This document shows positions 32,256 through 43,056 of a stretch of DNA of 64,000 nt, piece by piece. Location of the stretch: the NCBI GenBank assembly GCA_030323885.1, contig CM059193.1:76515040-76579039 (forward strand). Reading direction: 5' to 3'. This DNA is from Branchipolynoe longqiensis (Eukaryota; Annelida; Polychaeta; Phyllodocida; Polynoidae). How positions within the stretch are numbered: position 1 is the first letter of the stretch; each line of letters begins with the position of its first letter. A model generated the notes under the pieces. It was not told the DNA's origin. It saw only the letters and a list, made by a program, of their open reading frames with translations, and ran no database searches. A program made the translations under genes and the position numbers.

Positions 32256-33063
32256 CAGGGATGAAAATGGTCTCCGGACAAAAGAGAGGAAATTTGTCTA
32301 CGCTGACGTTGTCTGTAAACTGACGGCGAATTTCCGCAAAAGTGCGGATATTCCCTCATAGGGTTAGCAATGTCAGGGAATCATTAAAAAAATTCCCTAA
32401 ATGTTTCATACATATGTCGTGGGGGTGATGAAAATCGGAAATATTGTGCCTAGAGCGGGACTCGAACCCACATCTCTTTGCATTCCGGGCCAGTGTGCTA
32501 ACCATTACACCACCTAGGCTCTAACACCCACGCCTACCTGTCTATGTGGTTCTTGCCTGGAGGTCAGTGCAGACACTACATGTCCCCGGAATTGTAAGTC
32601 TTTATGCTTACAATTACATACATACGGCAATGCCTAACACATACATACACAGGTAGGTTCAACAACCTACAGCGCAAGCTTGAAGGATCCTGTCAGGAAC
32701 CAGTGTGTGGGGGTGAGAATGGGAATTTGCCTAGAGGGTCGACAATCTCTTGCATTCCGGGCCAGTGTGCTACCATTACACCACCTAGGCTCCTGATTCA
32801 CACACTACATATGTCTATGGCTCCTTGCCTGAGAGGTCAGTGCAGACCACTACACATATTAGTATACACTGATAGCGTTGCGGCATTTGAAAAACATATT
32901 AGCATTCGCTGATAGTGCTGCAACATTTGAAAAACGTATTAGTATATGCTGCTAGTGTTGCGGCATTGGAACAACGTATTAGCATACACTGATAGTGCTG
33001 TGGGATTGCAGTACGGTAAAAATCGCGTAATTCCGCGAAATCGCCGAGATTTTTCATCACTGA
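32256..33063. mobile_element. MITE of the GGGATGAAA family carrying tRNA-like SINE pieces
   Basis: Left ACAGGGATGAAAATGGTCTC, right GAGATTTTTCATCACTGATA. Relatives with the same words lie at 19745-20070, 24500-24815 and 28010. A minus tRNA-like stretch (32445-32517; box B GGGTTCGAGTCCC, acceptor GCCTAG/CTAGGC) and a shorter copy at 32745-32800 lie inside. Four ~65-bp repeats (CACTGATAGYGTTGCGGCAT) fill 32860-33020. Confidence 0.6.
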
Positions 33064-33285
33064 TATATGTGTTTTGAGTTCTCGTGATCATATAAAGGTA
33101 GCTTTGCAATCTAACCACACGTACATATACTATGTACGTTATTACGACTATTCTTGTCAAGTGAAATGTACTGGAAGTCAAATGGTAGTGCTGCATGCAA
33201 TAAACTTGGGGGTGGGGGTGGGGGCGACCAACCAAACGCACTATAACATTGTGATCTAGGGATTCAATAGGATTAGACTAAAGCC

Positions 33286-34186
33286 CTGGGGCCATATGCA
33301 GGAGTCAGTGTTAGCGAGCCAAAACGCGTTTAGAGGGGATTTCTGGTTTAGCGCCAAAAAGTCGGTATGCACGAGTCAGTGATAGGCCTAACACCGCGCG
33401 TTTAAGGTCCGCGACACTAACCCCGTTTCATAGGACGTTTAAGGGCGGTGTTAGCGTAAGGTTGTTCCCAAATCTATTCAATGCTGTCATATTTAACAGA
33501 ATTAAATACACAATAAGTGAAAGTTTATCAATTTAACCCTAAATTCGAAGCATTATTAAGGCTACCGCCGCATTGGCGGCGATATTAATAGTTATATTTT
33601 CGAATCGACGAACGCAAAGTAAACAAATCGCCGCCTCCACCAGTATGGAAAGCGACGTCGATGCGGCGGCTGCGGCGATTTGTTTACTTTACTTTCGTCG
33701 ATTCGAAAATATAACTATTAATATCGCCGCCAATGCGGCGGTAGCCTTAATAACGCTTCGAATTTAGGGGTAAATTGATAAACTTTCACTTATTGCGTAT
33801 CTAATTCTGTTAAATATGGTCGCATTTAATATATTTAAGCCTAAATTAACCCTAAAATCGAAGCGAGATTAATGATGCTTGTCAAATCGAATCGATGAAT
33901 GTCAAATAGCGTTGCTCGCCGGCAACAGGCTCACCACTAAGAAGGCTGCTGGTTCCTGGCCGCCGATATTGTCAAATAGCGGTGCTCGCCGGGTACAGGC
34001 TCAGAGGGCCCCCCAAGTTGCTAAATAACTAATCCCAATCTATAAATACATTCACGTTTAGCTAACACTCACCGTTTAGGCGCCTCTGCATACGACGTGA
34101 CATACTTCGCGCGGGCAGTGATAGCTAAACGCGTTTACCACCTAACACCAACCGACGCTATCACCGACTCCTGCATATGGCCCCAG
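33286..34186. mobile_element. MITE, TIR GGGGCCATATGCAGGAGTC, with long internal palindrome
   Basis: Ends CTGGGGCCATATGCAGGAGT and its inverse at 34160-34186. The interior is a near-perfect palindrome, arms ~33482-33636 and ~33662-33825 (shared TTCGAATCGACGAA, ATATTAATAGTTATATTTTC, CCGCCGCATTGGCGGCG). A related element is at 50653-51415. Confidence 0.85.
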
Positions 34187-34383
34187 TTCACACATGGGCC
34201 TTAAGTCGCCTCAACTAGTTCGCCTCATATAATCCATCTCGTGAAGCAGTCGACATGAGACAAACTAGTTGAGTCGAATCAGCCATAATTCATCTCAGCA
34301 GCGTGTTCACATGGACGTTTTGAGGCGACTTAGATGGAGCGAACTAGTTGAGGCGACTTAACGTGTGTGTGTGAACGGGGCCT
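34181..34383. mobile_element. Short MITE, TIR GTTCACACA, abutting the previous one
   Basis: CAGTTCACACATGGGCCTTA and AAGTCGCCTCAACTAGTTCG are mirrored by CGAACTAGTTGAGGCGACTT and GTGTGTGTGAACGGGGCC. An internal copy of the GACGCGACTTAG/CAACTAGTT words also occurs. Confidence 0.8.
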
Positions 34384-34512
34384 ATGTCCTTGTCAAGCCA
34401 TCTCTACAAACTCTACACAGCCAAACTACATAAACTCACCAAGCTGTTTTCGATGAATTCAAAATTGGAATAGATTCATTCAAAGGTGTTGAATTATAAA
34501 CTTAAAATGACA

Positions 34513-34881
34513 TGGTTGCCAAAATTGGAAAATGAAAAATCGGAAGATCTTAAGGGATGTTGTATTGTGTGTGTGTGTGTGGGGGGGGGGGGGGGTTCTG
34601 GTGCTACTCCCGCAGGAACATTTTAAAATCTTAAATGCTCTGTGGTGCATTTTGAATGCAATAATCTGTGAGATTGATATATTAATATATTAATGGTATT
34701 GCAGGTTTGCCAACATTGGAAAATTCAGCCTCGGTGCTGAAAAAAGATATTATTCAACTGGAATAAAAAAGAATTGAAAAAAACACACAAAAAAAACAAC
34801 CTGGAAGATTGGCGTAAGGTGATGATGGGGACATGAAATATCGTACACCTTACGTCGAAACCATAAGGGTTGGCAACCCTG
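34513..34881. mobile_element. MITE, TIR GGTTGCCAAAATTGGAAA, intact copy
   Basis: GGTTGCCAAAATTGGAAAAT at the left; AAGGGTTGGCAACCCTG at the right, plus an internal CAGGTTTGCCAACATTGG. It serves as the empty-site reference for the nest at 45433-47760: GATCTTAAGGGATG and TAATGGTATTGCAGG are both uninterrupted here. Confidence 0.75.
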
Positions 34882-34962
34882 AAATTATGGCATGGCTAAG
34901 CCTTCCATATTTGAACAATAAGGGAAACATACCCCTCCCATGTATCTCTTTTGTTTACTGAC

Positions 34963-35073
34963 CTGGATTGATATGTTTGGTGGAATTATTGCTGTTTGTA
35001 TTGAGCCAGTCTTCTTTATGTAGAATTTCAGTAATTATCTGCAGGTCAGCATCTTCCAAATTGTTGGACTCAC
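34963..35073 (-). CDS. Type I exon, copy 1 (probable channel N-region)
   Basis: A 111-bp phase 1-1 exon: acceptor TTGATATCAG|GTGAG, donor CCAG|GTCAGT. Encodes ESNNLEDADLQIITEILHKE, then Asn-rich DWLNTNSNNSTKHINP. The ESNNLED start aligns with copies at 36186, 37030 and 38926. Spliced to exon A it would read ..NP(V)RNIAYY. Confidence 0.65.
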
Positions 35074-35185
35074 CTGATATCAAAAGTAAGATATTGTGTA
35101 TACAGTGTGTTAATACCTAATAGTTCCACATGAAATTGAAACTAAGACAATGCCAGCTCTTGTATATCTCCGGTTTTTAATACAT

Positions 35186-35755
35186 TGTCCATATTGCTGC
35201 GGCAATATGGGTAATTCGGGATAGAGGCGGACGGCCCGCCCCCCTCCGCCTCTCAACCTCTCTGCCTTACCTCCAGGCGGCGCCACCGTCGCCTCGCGCT
35301 GGTGCCGCCGCTGGTACCCTCCCACCCCCCTTCACTTCCGCCCTCCCCATACTCCATCCACTTCTCCACCCGACGCCGGACCAGCAACACCCATTTTTTC
35401 ACCAGCCCACCCACCAAACTTACATCCTTAAGGGTTGAGGCCCGCGTCACCAATAGACTTTATTCATTACCACTTACTACCCACTTAGCTTACCGAACTG
35501 ATTACTTACTGATTATACTCCTTACTTACTGATTACTCCTTGATTATCACTCTTAACTAGACATTGATTCACTTATATTGATTAATTACCGATTACTCAT
35601 TGATTATCACCTCACTTGCTACTCATTACCTTACCTTGATTATTGATTACTTACATTGCCTTCATACTACCTTGATTAATAAATTTCCATACTATACGTC
35701 CGCCTCTTGTTCTGAATTACAGTATAATACAGGTGCGGTTAACGCTCCACAAACA
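35186..35755 (+). mobile_element. Possible solo LTR related to the one at 43353
   Basis: Starts TGTCCATATTGCTGCGGCAA with ATATGGGTAATTCGG, similar to AACATGGGTAATTGG of the 43353 copy. Near the end it has AATAAA (35678) and finishes about GCGGTTAACGCTCCACA. The interior has CT-rich and TGATTACT repeats. Confidence 0.4.
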
Positions 35756-35869
35756 TGTTTCCAATAGGTTATGTGAGTAGGGAACTAAGGAATATGCAAC
35801 TTTGAATTATTGATCAGGCTGAAGAAAAAAAGAAGGAATATTGAGAACCCTCACATCCAGGGTACATAC

Positions 35870-36130
35870 ACTTGTGAAGATATGGAATTCAAGGCTATTT
35901 AAAGGCTTTTCAAGGCTGTTTTTGATAGGAATTCAAGACTATTTGTCATTTGGATTTCAGGAAAAAACAAGAATGGTGAATGGCGATTTGGGACTAATTT
36001 AGATCACTAGGGACAGTTTAATAGAATTCAAGGCTTTTCAAGACTAATTACCCAAAATAGATTAAATTCAAAGCTTTTCAATGCTTTGAAATGGGGAAAA
36101 TGAAGTTCAAGACTTTTCAAGTCAAATGAT
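35870..36130. repeat. Dispersed repeat shared with 14615-14830
   Basis: Same ordered words as at 14615 (GAAGATATGGAATTCAAGGC, TTTGGATTTCAGGAAAAAA), with several more copies of ATTCAAGGCTTTTCAA. Family unknown. Confidence 0.6.
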
Positions 36131-36185
36131 TTGAGAATATATGAGCAAGTAACTCTTTTAGTTTAGTAATTAAGTGCTAGGTTAC

Positions 36186-36305
36186 CTGAATTATTTACAT
36201 TGATGTTCACAGTGATATTGTTGCATTTTTCAGTGAGCCGTTTTTGCTTAAGTAACTTCTCATTAAGCTTCCGCTTCTCCTCATCTTCCAAATTCGTGGA
36301 CCCAT
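36186..36305 (-). CDS. Type I exon, copy 2
   Basis: A 120-bp phase 1-1 exon: acceptor TTGGTACCAG|ATGGG, donor TCAG|GTAACC. Encodes GSTNLEDEEKRKLNEKLLKQ, then KRLTEKCNNITVNINVNNS. Highly charged, likely helical first half, then a Thr/Asn-rich tail. Nearly the same length and sequence as copy 3, including intron flanks, so the duplication is recent. Confidence 0.7.
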
Positions 36306-36399
36306 CTGGTACCAAGGTAAAATATTTCATATGAATTATAATACTTGTTTACAATTAGTAACAAAGCTAAACTATTGAAGATAGGAATACCTTAGCTTG

Positions 36400-36640
36400 A
36401 AGTAACCTTTATTTTAAATGGCTAAATTGGAGATATTTGAAGTGCAACCATGCAAAATCAACCGAAACTCTGACACCATAGGCTTCTGCAGTAACAGCTT
36501 CTATTAAATTGCCTCAGTATTCCTTTATGTGTCACGACAAATGCTTAATAAGTGCATCAGTATCTAAGGTAAGTATGTAGAATTAAATCTAGATAACTTT
36601 GAAAAGTTGATGTTTTCACTGGACTATGCAGTTTTAAGTG
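36400..36640. mobile_element. Partial piggyBac-like MITE (TTAA family)
   Basis: Carries the internal block (TTTATTTTAAATGGCTAAAT, CTCTGACACCATAGGCTTCT) and right end (CACTGGACTATGCAGTTTTAA) of the family described at 45816; the left end is missing. Confidence 0.7.
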
Positions 36641-36885
36641 GTCACAATCAATTCGCCACATAAACTGGGTCAACACTGCATATTTCTCACAGCATGGCTC
36701 ACCCTCACGATTTGAACTACATATAAAGGAAACCTGAGTCCCTCCAATTACCCAAACACTAGTCTTCTATATATCTTTTTCTTCGCTTTGCTTTTCCATT
36801 TTTCTATGTTGATGAGTTAAGAAGATACACCTTCTTCCAATTCAAGCTATGTAACTTAGTCATGTGATACCTTTTGTTTACTGAC

Positions 36886-36990
36886 CTGGATTAAATTAGT
36901 ATTTAGATTAGTGTTCTAGATGGCATTGGTGCAGTTTGCATTGAGTTGCTTTTCCTTAAGTAGTGTCTCATGATTTGATGGTATATGAAC
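36886..36990 (-). pseudogene. Decayed type I exon
   Basis: Donor-like CAG|GTCAGT kept. Frame TLLKEKQLNANCTNAI, then an in-frame TAG, and the exit phase is shifted. Lies between copies 2 and 3. Confidence 0.65.
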
Positions 36991-37029
36991 AACTAACTCT
37001 TTTAGTTTACTATTTAAGCGCTAGGTTAC

Positions 37030-37149
37030 CTGAATTATCTACATCGATGTTCACAGTGGTACTCTTGCATTTTTCATCCAGCGGTTTGTCCTTAAGTAAC
37101 TTCTCATTATGTTTCTGCTTGTCGCCATCTCCCAAATTCTTGGACTCAT
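37030..37149 (-). CDS. Type I exon, copy 3
   Basis: A 120-bp phase 1-1 exon: acceptor TTGGTACCAG|ATGAG, donor TCAG|GTAACC. Encodes ESKNLGDGDKQKHNEKLLKD, then KPLDEKCKSTTVNIDVDNS. Substitutions relative to copy 2 leave the frame open, which suggests selection for coding. Confidence 0.7.
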
Positions 37150-37311
37150 CTGGTACCAAGGTAAAACATTGCATATGAATTATAATACATGCTTACGATT
37201 AGTATTTTTAGATATAAGTGGTCATAAATAAATGTCAGTTCTAACCCATTTCAAGTTTTCAACACATGGTAGAATGCAGACGAGGCCAACTCCCTCAACA
37301 ACTTTGGTTTA

Positions 37312-37605
37312 GTTGTTGGAGTTTTACGTCCTGGCAACATCTAAGGTCATCAGGACGGGTACCAACTTATGACAGTGCGCACTCATGGCAACTTTATAGT
37401 GCTGCCCCACTGGGAAATCAGGCTGTCGGTGCCATGACCTGATTTCCCACTCAGTAACATTATCCTGATCCTAGTAATGCAGATTGCCAGACTAGGTAGT
37501 GACAAGTACCAATTTAGTAAGTCATTGGTTTGATTCGACCGGGAATCAAATCTCCGACTTTCCACACGGGAAACCTACCGATTCGGCCACCACGGCCCGG
37601 TTCCC
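37312..37605 (-). mobile_element. tRNA-derived SINE, family B
   Basis: GTTGGAGTTTTACGTCCTGG through CCGATTCGGCCACCACGG. Same head subtype as the 29608 copy. Confidence 0.8.
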
Positions 37606-37862
37606 CAAAAAGTTCTAGTCAATAGGTTGGGTATATGAACATGGAATTAAGGATTGTGCAATTATACCTTGCCATGTTTTGAACGCATCTGCAAAATCTG
37701 AAAGCCTTACTAAAAAGCACACATACTTAGTTGAGAAAATGAACAAGCGAAATCATCAAAAGCCTGAAAAGGGCTTTCCAAACAAATAATATAATAGCAT
37801 ATGCAGGGGAAGCTCCTTTGCTTACTCCTTAAGTGCTGGGTTAATAAAGGAATTTGCTTAAA

Positions 37863-38215
37863 GTTGCATAATCCAATGGTTTTGAGTTTCTGACATTTTC
37901 TGAGATAGATATATTATGTTGATCATTATAATCTACCTTACTATATAGATTGAAGTCACTTTTATTTAAAATGGTTAACTTTTGAGATATTTGAAGTGCA
38001 ACCATGCACAATTAATTTTGGAAAGGATGCCAAAACTCTGACACCATAGGCTTCTGTAGTGACAGTTTCTATTAACTTGACTCAGAATGTCCTTATATGT
38101 GGTGACAAAAGTGTACTAAGTGCACCAGTATCTAAGTAAGATATGTAGAATCAAATCTAGATAATTGCTTTGGTTTTGAAAATTTGATGTTTTCATCGGA
38201 CTATGCAAATTTAAG
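37863..38215. mobile_element. piggyBac-like MITE (TTAA family), full-length copy
   Basis: Left AAAGTTGCATAATCCAATGG, right CATCGGACTATGCAAATTTAA. Internal order GTTGATCATTATAATCTACC, ACTTTTATTTAAAATGG, CTGACACCATAGGCTTCTG, AGTATCTAAGTAAGATATGT. See 45816 for the target-site argument. Confidence 0.8.
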
Positions 38216-38255
38216 TGAACACTATTATTCACTTAGCCATAGACATTTGGTAGAA

Positions 38256-38405
38256 TCTAACCAGTCCTTGCCCTATCCTATTAATACTGAGTGCCAGTCT
38301 AGGTGGCGACAAGTATCAATTTTATAAATCATCGGTTTGACTTGGCTGGGATTCAAATTCCCTGCATTCCGAACGGGAAGCCTGCGCTCTATCGATTCGG
38401 CCACC
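38256..38405 (-). mobile_element. SINE family B, head half only
   Basis: AACCAGTCCTTGCCCTATCC to TCGATTCGGCCACCGC. It begins at the same internal position as the 41352 fragment, which hints at a recurrent shorter form. Confidence 0.7.
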
Positions 38406-38925
38406 GCATGAATCTTCAAGATGAACAGCTCTGGACGATAGAACAATGTAGGTACCGGTGTCCGATTTCTCATGTCCGGGCCAGTTCTAAGTGACCTTTT
38501 GAATGGAGGACGGGGTCATTGGTCAGCAAGTTAGTTAGTGCTGATTGCTTAACACCGTGTCGACAACAGAGGCCATCAGCTCAGTAAGTAATACTTAATC
38601 TCCATCTATTTTACCACAATACTAGTTTCTCGTTATCTTCTTGTTTCTTTCACTTTCTTGATCCCCCCCCCCCACCCCACCCCACCCCCACGGCCCCGCC
38701 CGTCTTTCGATTTTTTTGGTGGTTTTTATTTTGGTGTTTTTATTTTGGTGATGGTATATTCATGTTGCCCATAACGATTAACTTAAGTCTAATGACTTGT
38801 TTTCGCCGCTAGACAGTAATAGTCTCATGTTTTTGGTGAATAGAAAAAGATGTAGCTCGCCCAAATATCCGGAGATCTGCCCCCGAACATGGGTGTCCTT
38901 TCTGTATCAACCTTTCTTTACTGAC

Positions 38926-39063
38926 CTGAATTTGTCTTTCCGACGGAAGCATTTGCATTGCCTATCTTGGTGGCATTGCAAGCGTTTGCTTTGAGCTTCT
39001 CTTCCTGCAGTATCATCCTACCAAGGGCCAACATGTCCCAGTCTTCCAAACTCGTGAACTCAC
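38926..39063 (-). CDS. Type I exon, copy 4
   Basis: A 138-bp phase 1-1 exon: acceptor TCGGTACCAG|GTGAG, donor TCAG|GTCAGT. Encodes EFTSLEDWDMLALGRMILQE, then EKLKANACNATKIGNANASV and GKTNS. The most diverged type I copy, but splice sites and frame are intact. Confidence 0.65.
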
Positions 39064-39069
39064 CTGGTA

Positions 39070-40225
39070 CCGAAGGGAAGATAATGCATTTAATACTGAT
39101 TTATATCTAATAGTAGGTATCCCAATACAGGTGACCCGAGGCACTGGAATCGGGTCGGTGCATCAACAGAAAGGGTGTTAGTAATAGTTGTCTGCGCAGG
39201 TGAAATCAAAGGAATATTAATACCAAAGACATTGTACGACAAGACATGCCACTTAGCACGTTCATATAGGACTTTCTGAAATGATCATGCAGTGGCGCCA
39301 TACCATAGCCAACAAGGTGCAGTCTTTGATCAGGTGTAGTTACAGTAGTAGTTTTCTTACTCCAGACATGAGCAGAGAAGTAAAACAAATTAACTGATTG
39401 TGGGCATATGCCTCAAAACTCGGCTGAAGGCCGAGTAGGGGGGGGGAGGGTGTAGGGAAGGGGGGGGGGCCCCCCCTCCCACGGAGAAATTATTTTACAA
39501 GTAGGACACAATTGGTGCAATTTGGTAGCCACTTAGGAGGGAGAAATGTCACTCTTCACCTGTGACATAAGGTAAGAGTAGGCATATAGACAAGTACTCT
39601 AAGAATACAGAAGTGTTTTTCTTGTAATCTTGCATAAATGATAAGTCAATAATATAAATAATACACCTATACCAAAGTTAATAGTTTCAGTTATTTAATT
39701 TATTGTCTTATACTCCTTCAGCTGGCAGTCCTTGTTTAATTGTTATAATAAATATAAAGGAATATGATAAAAGTAATGTAAATTTCATTTTAACAACAAT
39801 ATATAGTCTTATGCTCCCTCAATATATAGTCTTATGCTCCCTCAATATATAGTCTTATACTTCCTCAATATATAGTCTTATACTCCCTCCATCAGCTTTA
39901 ATACTTGCATAACTGCTATAATAAAGCATAAAATGTCAAGGAATACGATAATAAAACTAATCTGAAGTTCATTTTAATAACAATGTTGGTTCATCCAAAA
40001 ATTGGCAGAAATCAGCCAATTGGCGGGAAATGCTCATGCCTGTTACTCACACATAATCACAAATTGTATTTATGAATGGCACAGATTAAAGTGCTTAGAG
40101 TATGCTTGAACCTTACAATATTATAATATTGTTTTTATTATTAATATTAGGAGATAATACACTATAATTGTCGTACATTGTCTTTGATGGTACAGCAGTC
40201 AGGGTAGGCTAGGAAACCTGTCCCA
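39070..40225. other. Intron/intergenic DNA with small repeats
   Basis: G/C homopolymer tract at 39439-39480 (a run of G followed by CCCCCCC, foldable). A 24-bp repeat CAATATATAGTCTTATGCTC occurs four times at 39800-39890. No exon seen. Confidence 0.6.
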
Positions 40226-40228
40226 TTG

Positions 40229-41350
40229 GCCCATAATTCCGAATTGTGGTTGATCCGGCGGGAAGCCCGAGGCGCCCCCTACCAGACCCTCCGGACCCAT
40301 CCTCCTTCCCGCCCTTTCCCTTGACCTGCATTCGGGCCCCTATCCTCACGTCAATGGATTTGGATTTAAACTCTACGGCTCAGTCTCCACCCACGTCACC
40401 CACGTTAAAAAGCGGCAACGCAGTAAAAAGGTCACCCACGTTAAAAAGCAAGATGCAGCGAACCCGCAGGGCTGCAGCTCCGAGGGGCCGCCCCACCAAG
40501 CGCGCCTCAAAGAAACGAATCCCCACGCCTCCGGCCGACTTGAGCATATCGTCCGACTCACAAGATGGCGGCGCTTCCCCGAGACAGGCCGTCCCGCAGC
40601 CCCGCCCACCGTCTCCGACCCGCCAATCCAAGCGGGTGCGGAGGCCCACCTTGAAGGCGAGGCAGGCCGACGGGTTAGCCAAGATGCAACTGACCATCAA
40701 CGCCATGGAAGAGCGTTGGATCCTTATGGAGAGGGAGGCCGCGGAGCACAGGAAGGAGGCGGCCGAGCAGCGGAGCCAGCTCGCGGCCCAGTCCAGGGTG
40801 CTCGCGGAAGCCACCGCCGCACTCACCGCCGCCACTGCCGGCGCACGCCGCCCGGAGACCCAGCCCCCTGCGCCCACCTCGGCGGCACGCCGCCGGCCCT
40901 GTCGGCCTCCCCCTGCATGCCCCGGCCGGCGGAGACCGGCCAGCTCCGCGCCAGCCGGGCGCGATCACACTCACCGGCATCGCCGTCGACCGCCTATATG
41001 CCGAGCCAGGACCCGCACCACCTCATACCCTGCCATCGGAGTCGATCAGAGCCCGCTCAGCCCCTGGTCCTCGCCGTCACCCACGCCGCCGCGACACCGA
41101 CACCGGCATCGCGACGCCAGCCGGGCGACACGCCGCACGCCGCCGACAACATGACACGGATGACTACGGTCTCAGGGCGCGATCGACAGCGGAGGAGGCG
41201 GTGCGCCTCATCGTAGCGGCGGCCGACGGCAAGGCCCACACACGAAAGAAAGGTATTTCTACGAAATATTTATTCCCCTACGATCTTGTTGAACGGGGGG
41301 ATGAGGGGAGGGCGATAAAGAAGGGCGAGGCGACCCGGGAGGAGTACAAC
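40229..41350 (+). mobile_element. 5' part of a GC-rich YR retrotransposon (element 3 family)
   Basis: Begins with the shared terminus AATTGTGGTTGATCCGG and carries only gag. It ends abruptly at the SINE fragment starting 41352, just after the REEYN codons, so pol and recombinase are absent. Confidence 0.75.
40246..41154 (+). CDS. Gag-like ORF of the element 3 family
   Basis: 302-codon frame, basic and Pro/Arg-rich: RKRVR-type clusters (TRQSKRVRRPTLKARQADGL), then a predicted helix KMQLTINAMEERWILMERE followed by EAAEHRKEAAEQRSQLAAQS, consistent with a coiled coil for Gag assembly. After a frame change near 41150 it continues AEEAVRLIVAAADGKAH and KYLFPYDLVERGDEGRAIKK, the block shared with 10090-10260. 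So the original Gag was longer and this is a partial reading. The host-gene alternative is unlikely. Confidence 0.6.
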   Translation: MVDPAGSPRRPLPDPPDPSSFPPFPLTCIRAPILTSMDLDLNSTAQSPPTSPTLKSGNAVKRSPTLKSKMQRTRRAAAPRGRPTKRASKKRIPTPPADLSISSDSQDGGASPRQAVPQPRPPSPTRQSKRVRRPTLKARQADGLAKMQLTINAMEERWILMEREAAEHRKEAAEQRSQLAAQSRVLAEATAALTAATAGARRPETQPPAPTSAARRRPCRPPPACPGRRRPASSAPAGRDHTHRHRRRPPICRARTRTTSYPAIGVDQSPLSPWSSPSPTPPRHRHRHRDASRATRRTPPTT

Positions 41351-41351
41351 T

Positions 41352-41510
41352 AACCAGTCCTTGCCCTATACTATTAATGCCAAGAGCCAGGCTAGGAAGC
41401 GACAATTATAAAATTTAAAATCAAGCGTTTGACTCCGACCGGGAACCGAAGTCCCGACATTTCGCACACGAGGCCCGCGCTCTGCCGATTAGGCCACGGC
41501 GCCCGGTTCA
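41352..41510 (-). mobile_element. SINE family B, head half only
   Basis: TAACCAGTCCTTGCCCTATA to GCCGATTAGGCCACGGCG, directly abutting the truncated gag. Confidence 0.7.
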
Positions 41511-41554
41511 CAAGGGTGGGAGAAAGCAGGTTTATTTTATTTTTTTTTTTTTTT

Positions 41555-41866
41555 TTTTTTGGTCCATTAGTTGTTTAAGCAGGGGAAATTTCAGTCATAG
41601 ACGACTGGTCTTCCTCATTCCACTGCTGGTCGATAGAAAGCCCGAGCCTACACTTTTACCGACCCAAGGGATTTTTAACCTCCCACACCACATAGACATG
41701 GTATGAGAGCAACCGGCCTTTGATGACGCTGTAAGTTATACACAGCGGTGGAAATCCAAATTGGCAGAGCTGGGGGCATGGGGAATCGAACCGCCGACCC
41801 TCAGATTAGGAGTCTGACCTAGAAAAAAGTCAGACACTCTAACCACTCCGCCACAGAGAATGTGCA
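41555..41866 (-). mobile_element. tRNA-derived SINE, family C, full length
   Basis: Preceded by a T homopolymer. GGTCCATTAGTTGTTTAAGC to CTCTAACCACTCCGCCACAG. Contains box B-like GGGAATCGAACC and the reverse of the 20127 copy. Its terminal poly-T corresponds to a 3' poly-A. Confidence 0.8.
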
Positions 41867-42049
41867 AACATCAGTCAATGTCTTCTATGTCAAGGAAGTT
41901 CGAACTTCAAGGACTTGGGCGTCCAGTGAGGATGACCCCCGACCTGACCCCTACATAGTAGTCTTTTAAATAGAGGGGTGGGGGTGGGGTGGTGGTGAAA
42001 GTAAGTCTCTGCCCTGGAGAATGTAGGCTGAATGGAGGAGGGGGGAGGT

Positions 42050-42752
42050 AGCGTCCTTGCTTGGTGTTTGACTTGTCCGCTTGGTAACGTGACGGTTAAC
42101 TGGCTTCCCTCCCCGAATCAACCACAATTTGGGAATTCTGTGTCAATTCTGCATGAATACACTTCAAATATCTTCAAACTTTACCCTTTAAAATAAAAGT
42201 TACTTCAAATTAAAGTAAGGTAAATTATAACACTCAACCTAATTTATTTATTTTAAACTTTTGGCAGAACCTCAATACCATCGGATTATGTAACTTTCAG
42301 TCCCAACATCGTAAGGAATAAATAATACCTCGCAAGGTATTAAAAATGTCCCCATTAGGCATTAGTGGGGTAATAATATAACAGCCAAGGCTAGGGTTTG
42401 TTTTGTTAAGTTCTTAAATAGTTCCATGAGGAGGGAGAGGTAGCGTCCTTGCTTGGTGTTTGACTTGTCCGCTTGGTAACGTGACGGTTAACTGGCTTCC
42501 CTCCCCGAATCAACCACAATTTGTGAATTCTGTGTCAATTCTACATGAATACACTTCACACCACAACCTAATTTATTTATTTAAAACTTTTGGCAGAACC
42601 TCAATACCATCGGATTTCAGTCCCAACATCATAAGGAATAAATAATACCTCGCAAGGTACTAAAAATGTCCCCATTAGGCATTAGTGGGGTAATAATATC
42701 ACAGCCAAGGCTAGGGTTTGTTTTGTTAAGTTCTTAAATAGTTCCATGAGGG
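42050..42752. repeat. Direct tandem duplication, ~390-bp unit, with DIRS-type terminus
   Basis: TAGCGTCCTTGCTTGGTGTT at 42048 and 42440. Both copies contain CCCCGAATCAACCACAATTT, the inverted terminus of the element 3 family, and end GTTCTTAAATAGTTCCATGAG. Copy 2 lacks ~75 bp present in copy 1 (part of a TTAA-family MITE, CTTCAAATATCTTCAAACTT to TAACACTCAACC). Confidence 0.85.
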
Positions 42753-43056
42753 AAATGAAGTTTGTTATGTGACCACTTGCTATAGTATGGAGTATAAACG
42801 ATCAATAAAATGATGACCAAAATATCTTTATTATTACAGAGGCTGAGCCTGAACATTTAGAAAATTTGCAGTTTAAATGATAGTTTCTGAGGTCCGCAGT
42901 TGAAATTGAAGAAGTGATTGTAATTCCCATTTTAAGCAGTAACATTTTCATTGATTTTTATCGCAGCAAGTGAACCAGTCTGTGCTTTCTATAATTCCCT
43001 CGTAGGCTACCCAATGTCTTGAATAATGATGAATAGCTGTGCATTCTTGTACTAAC

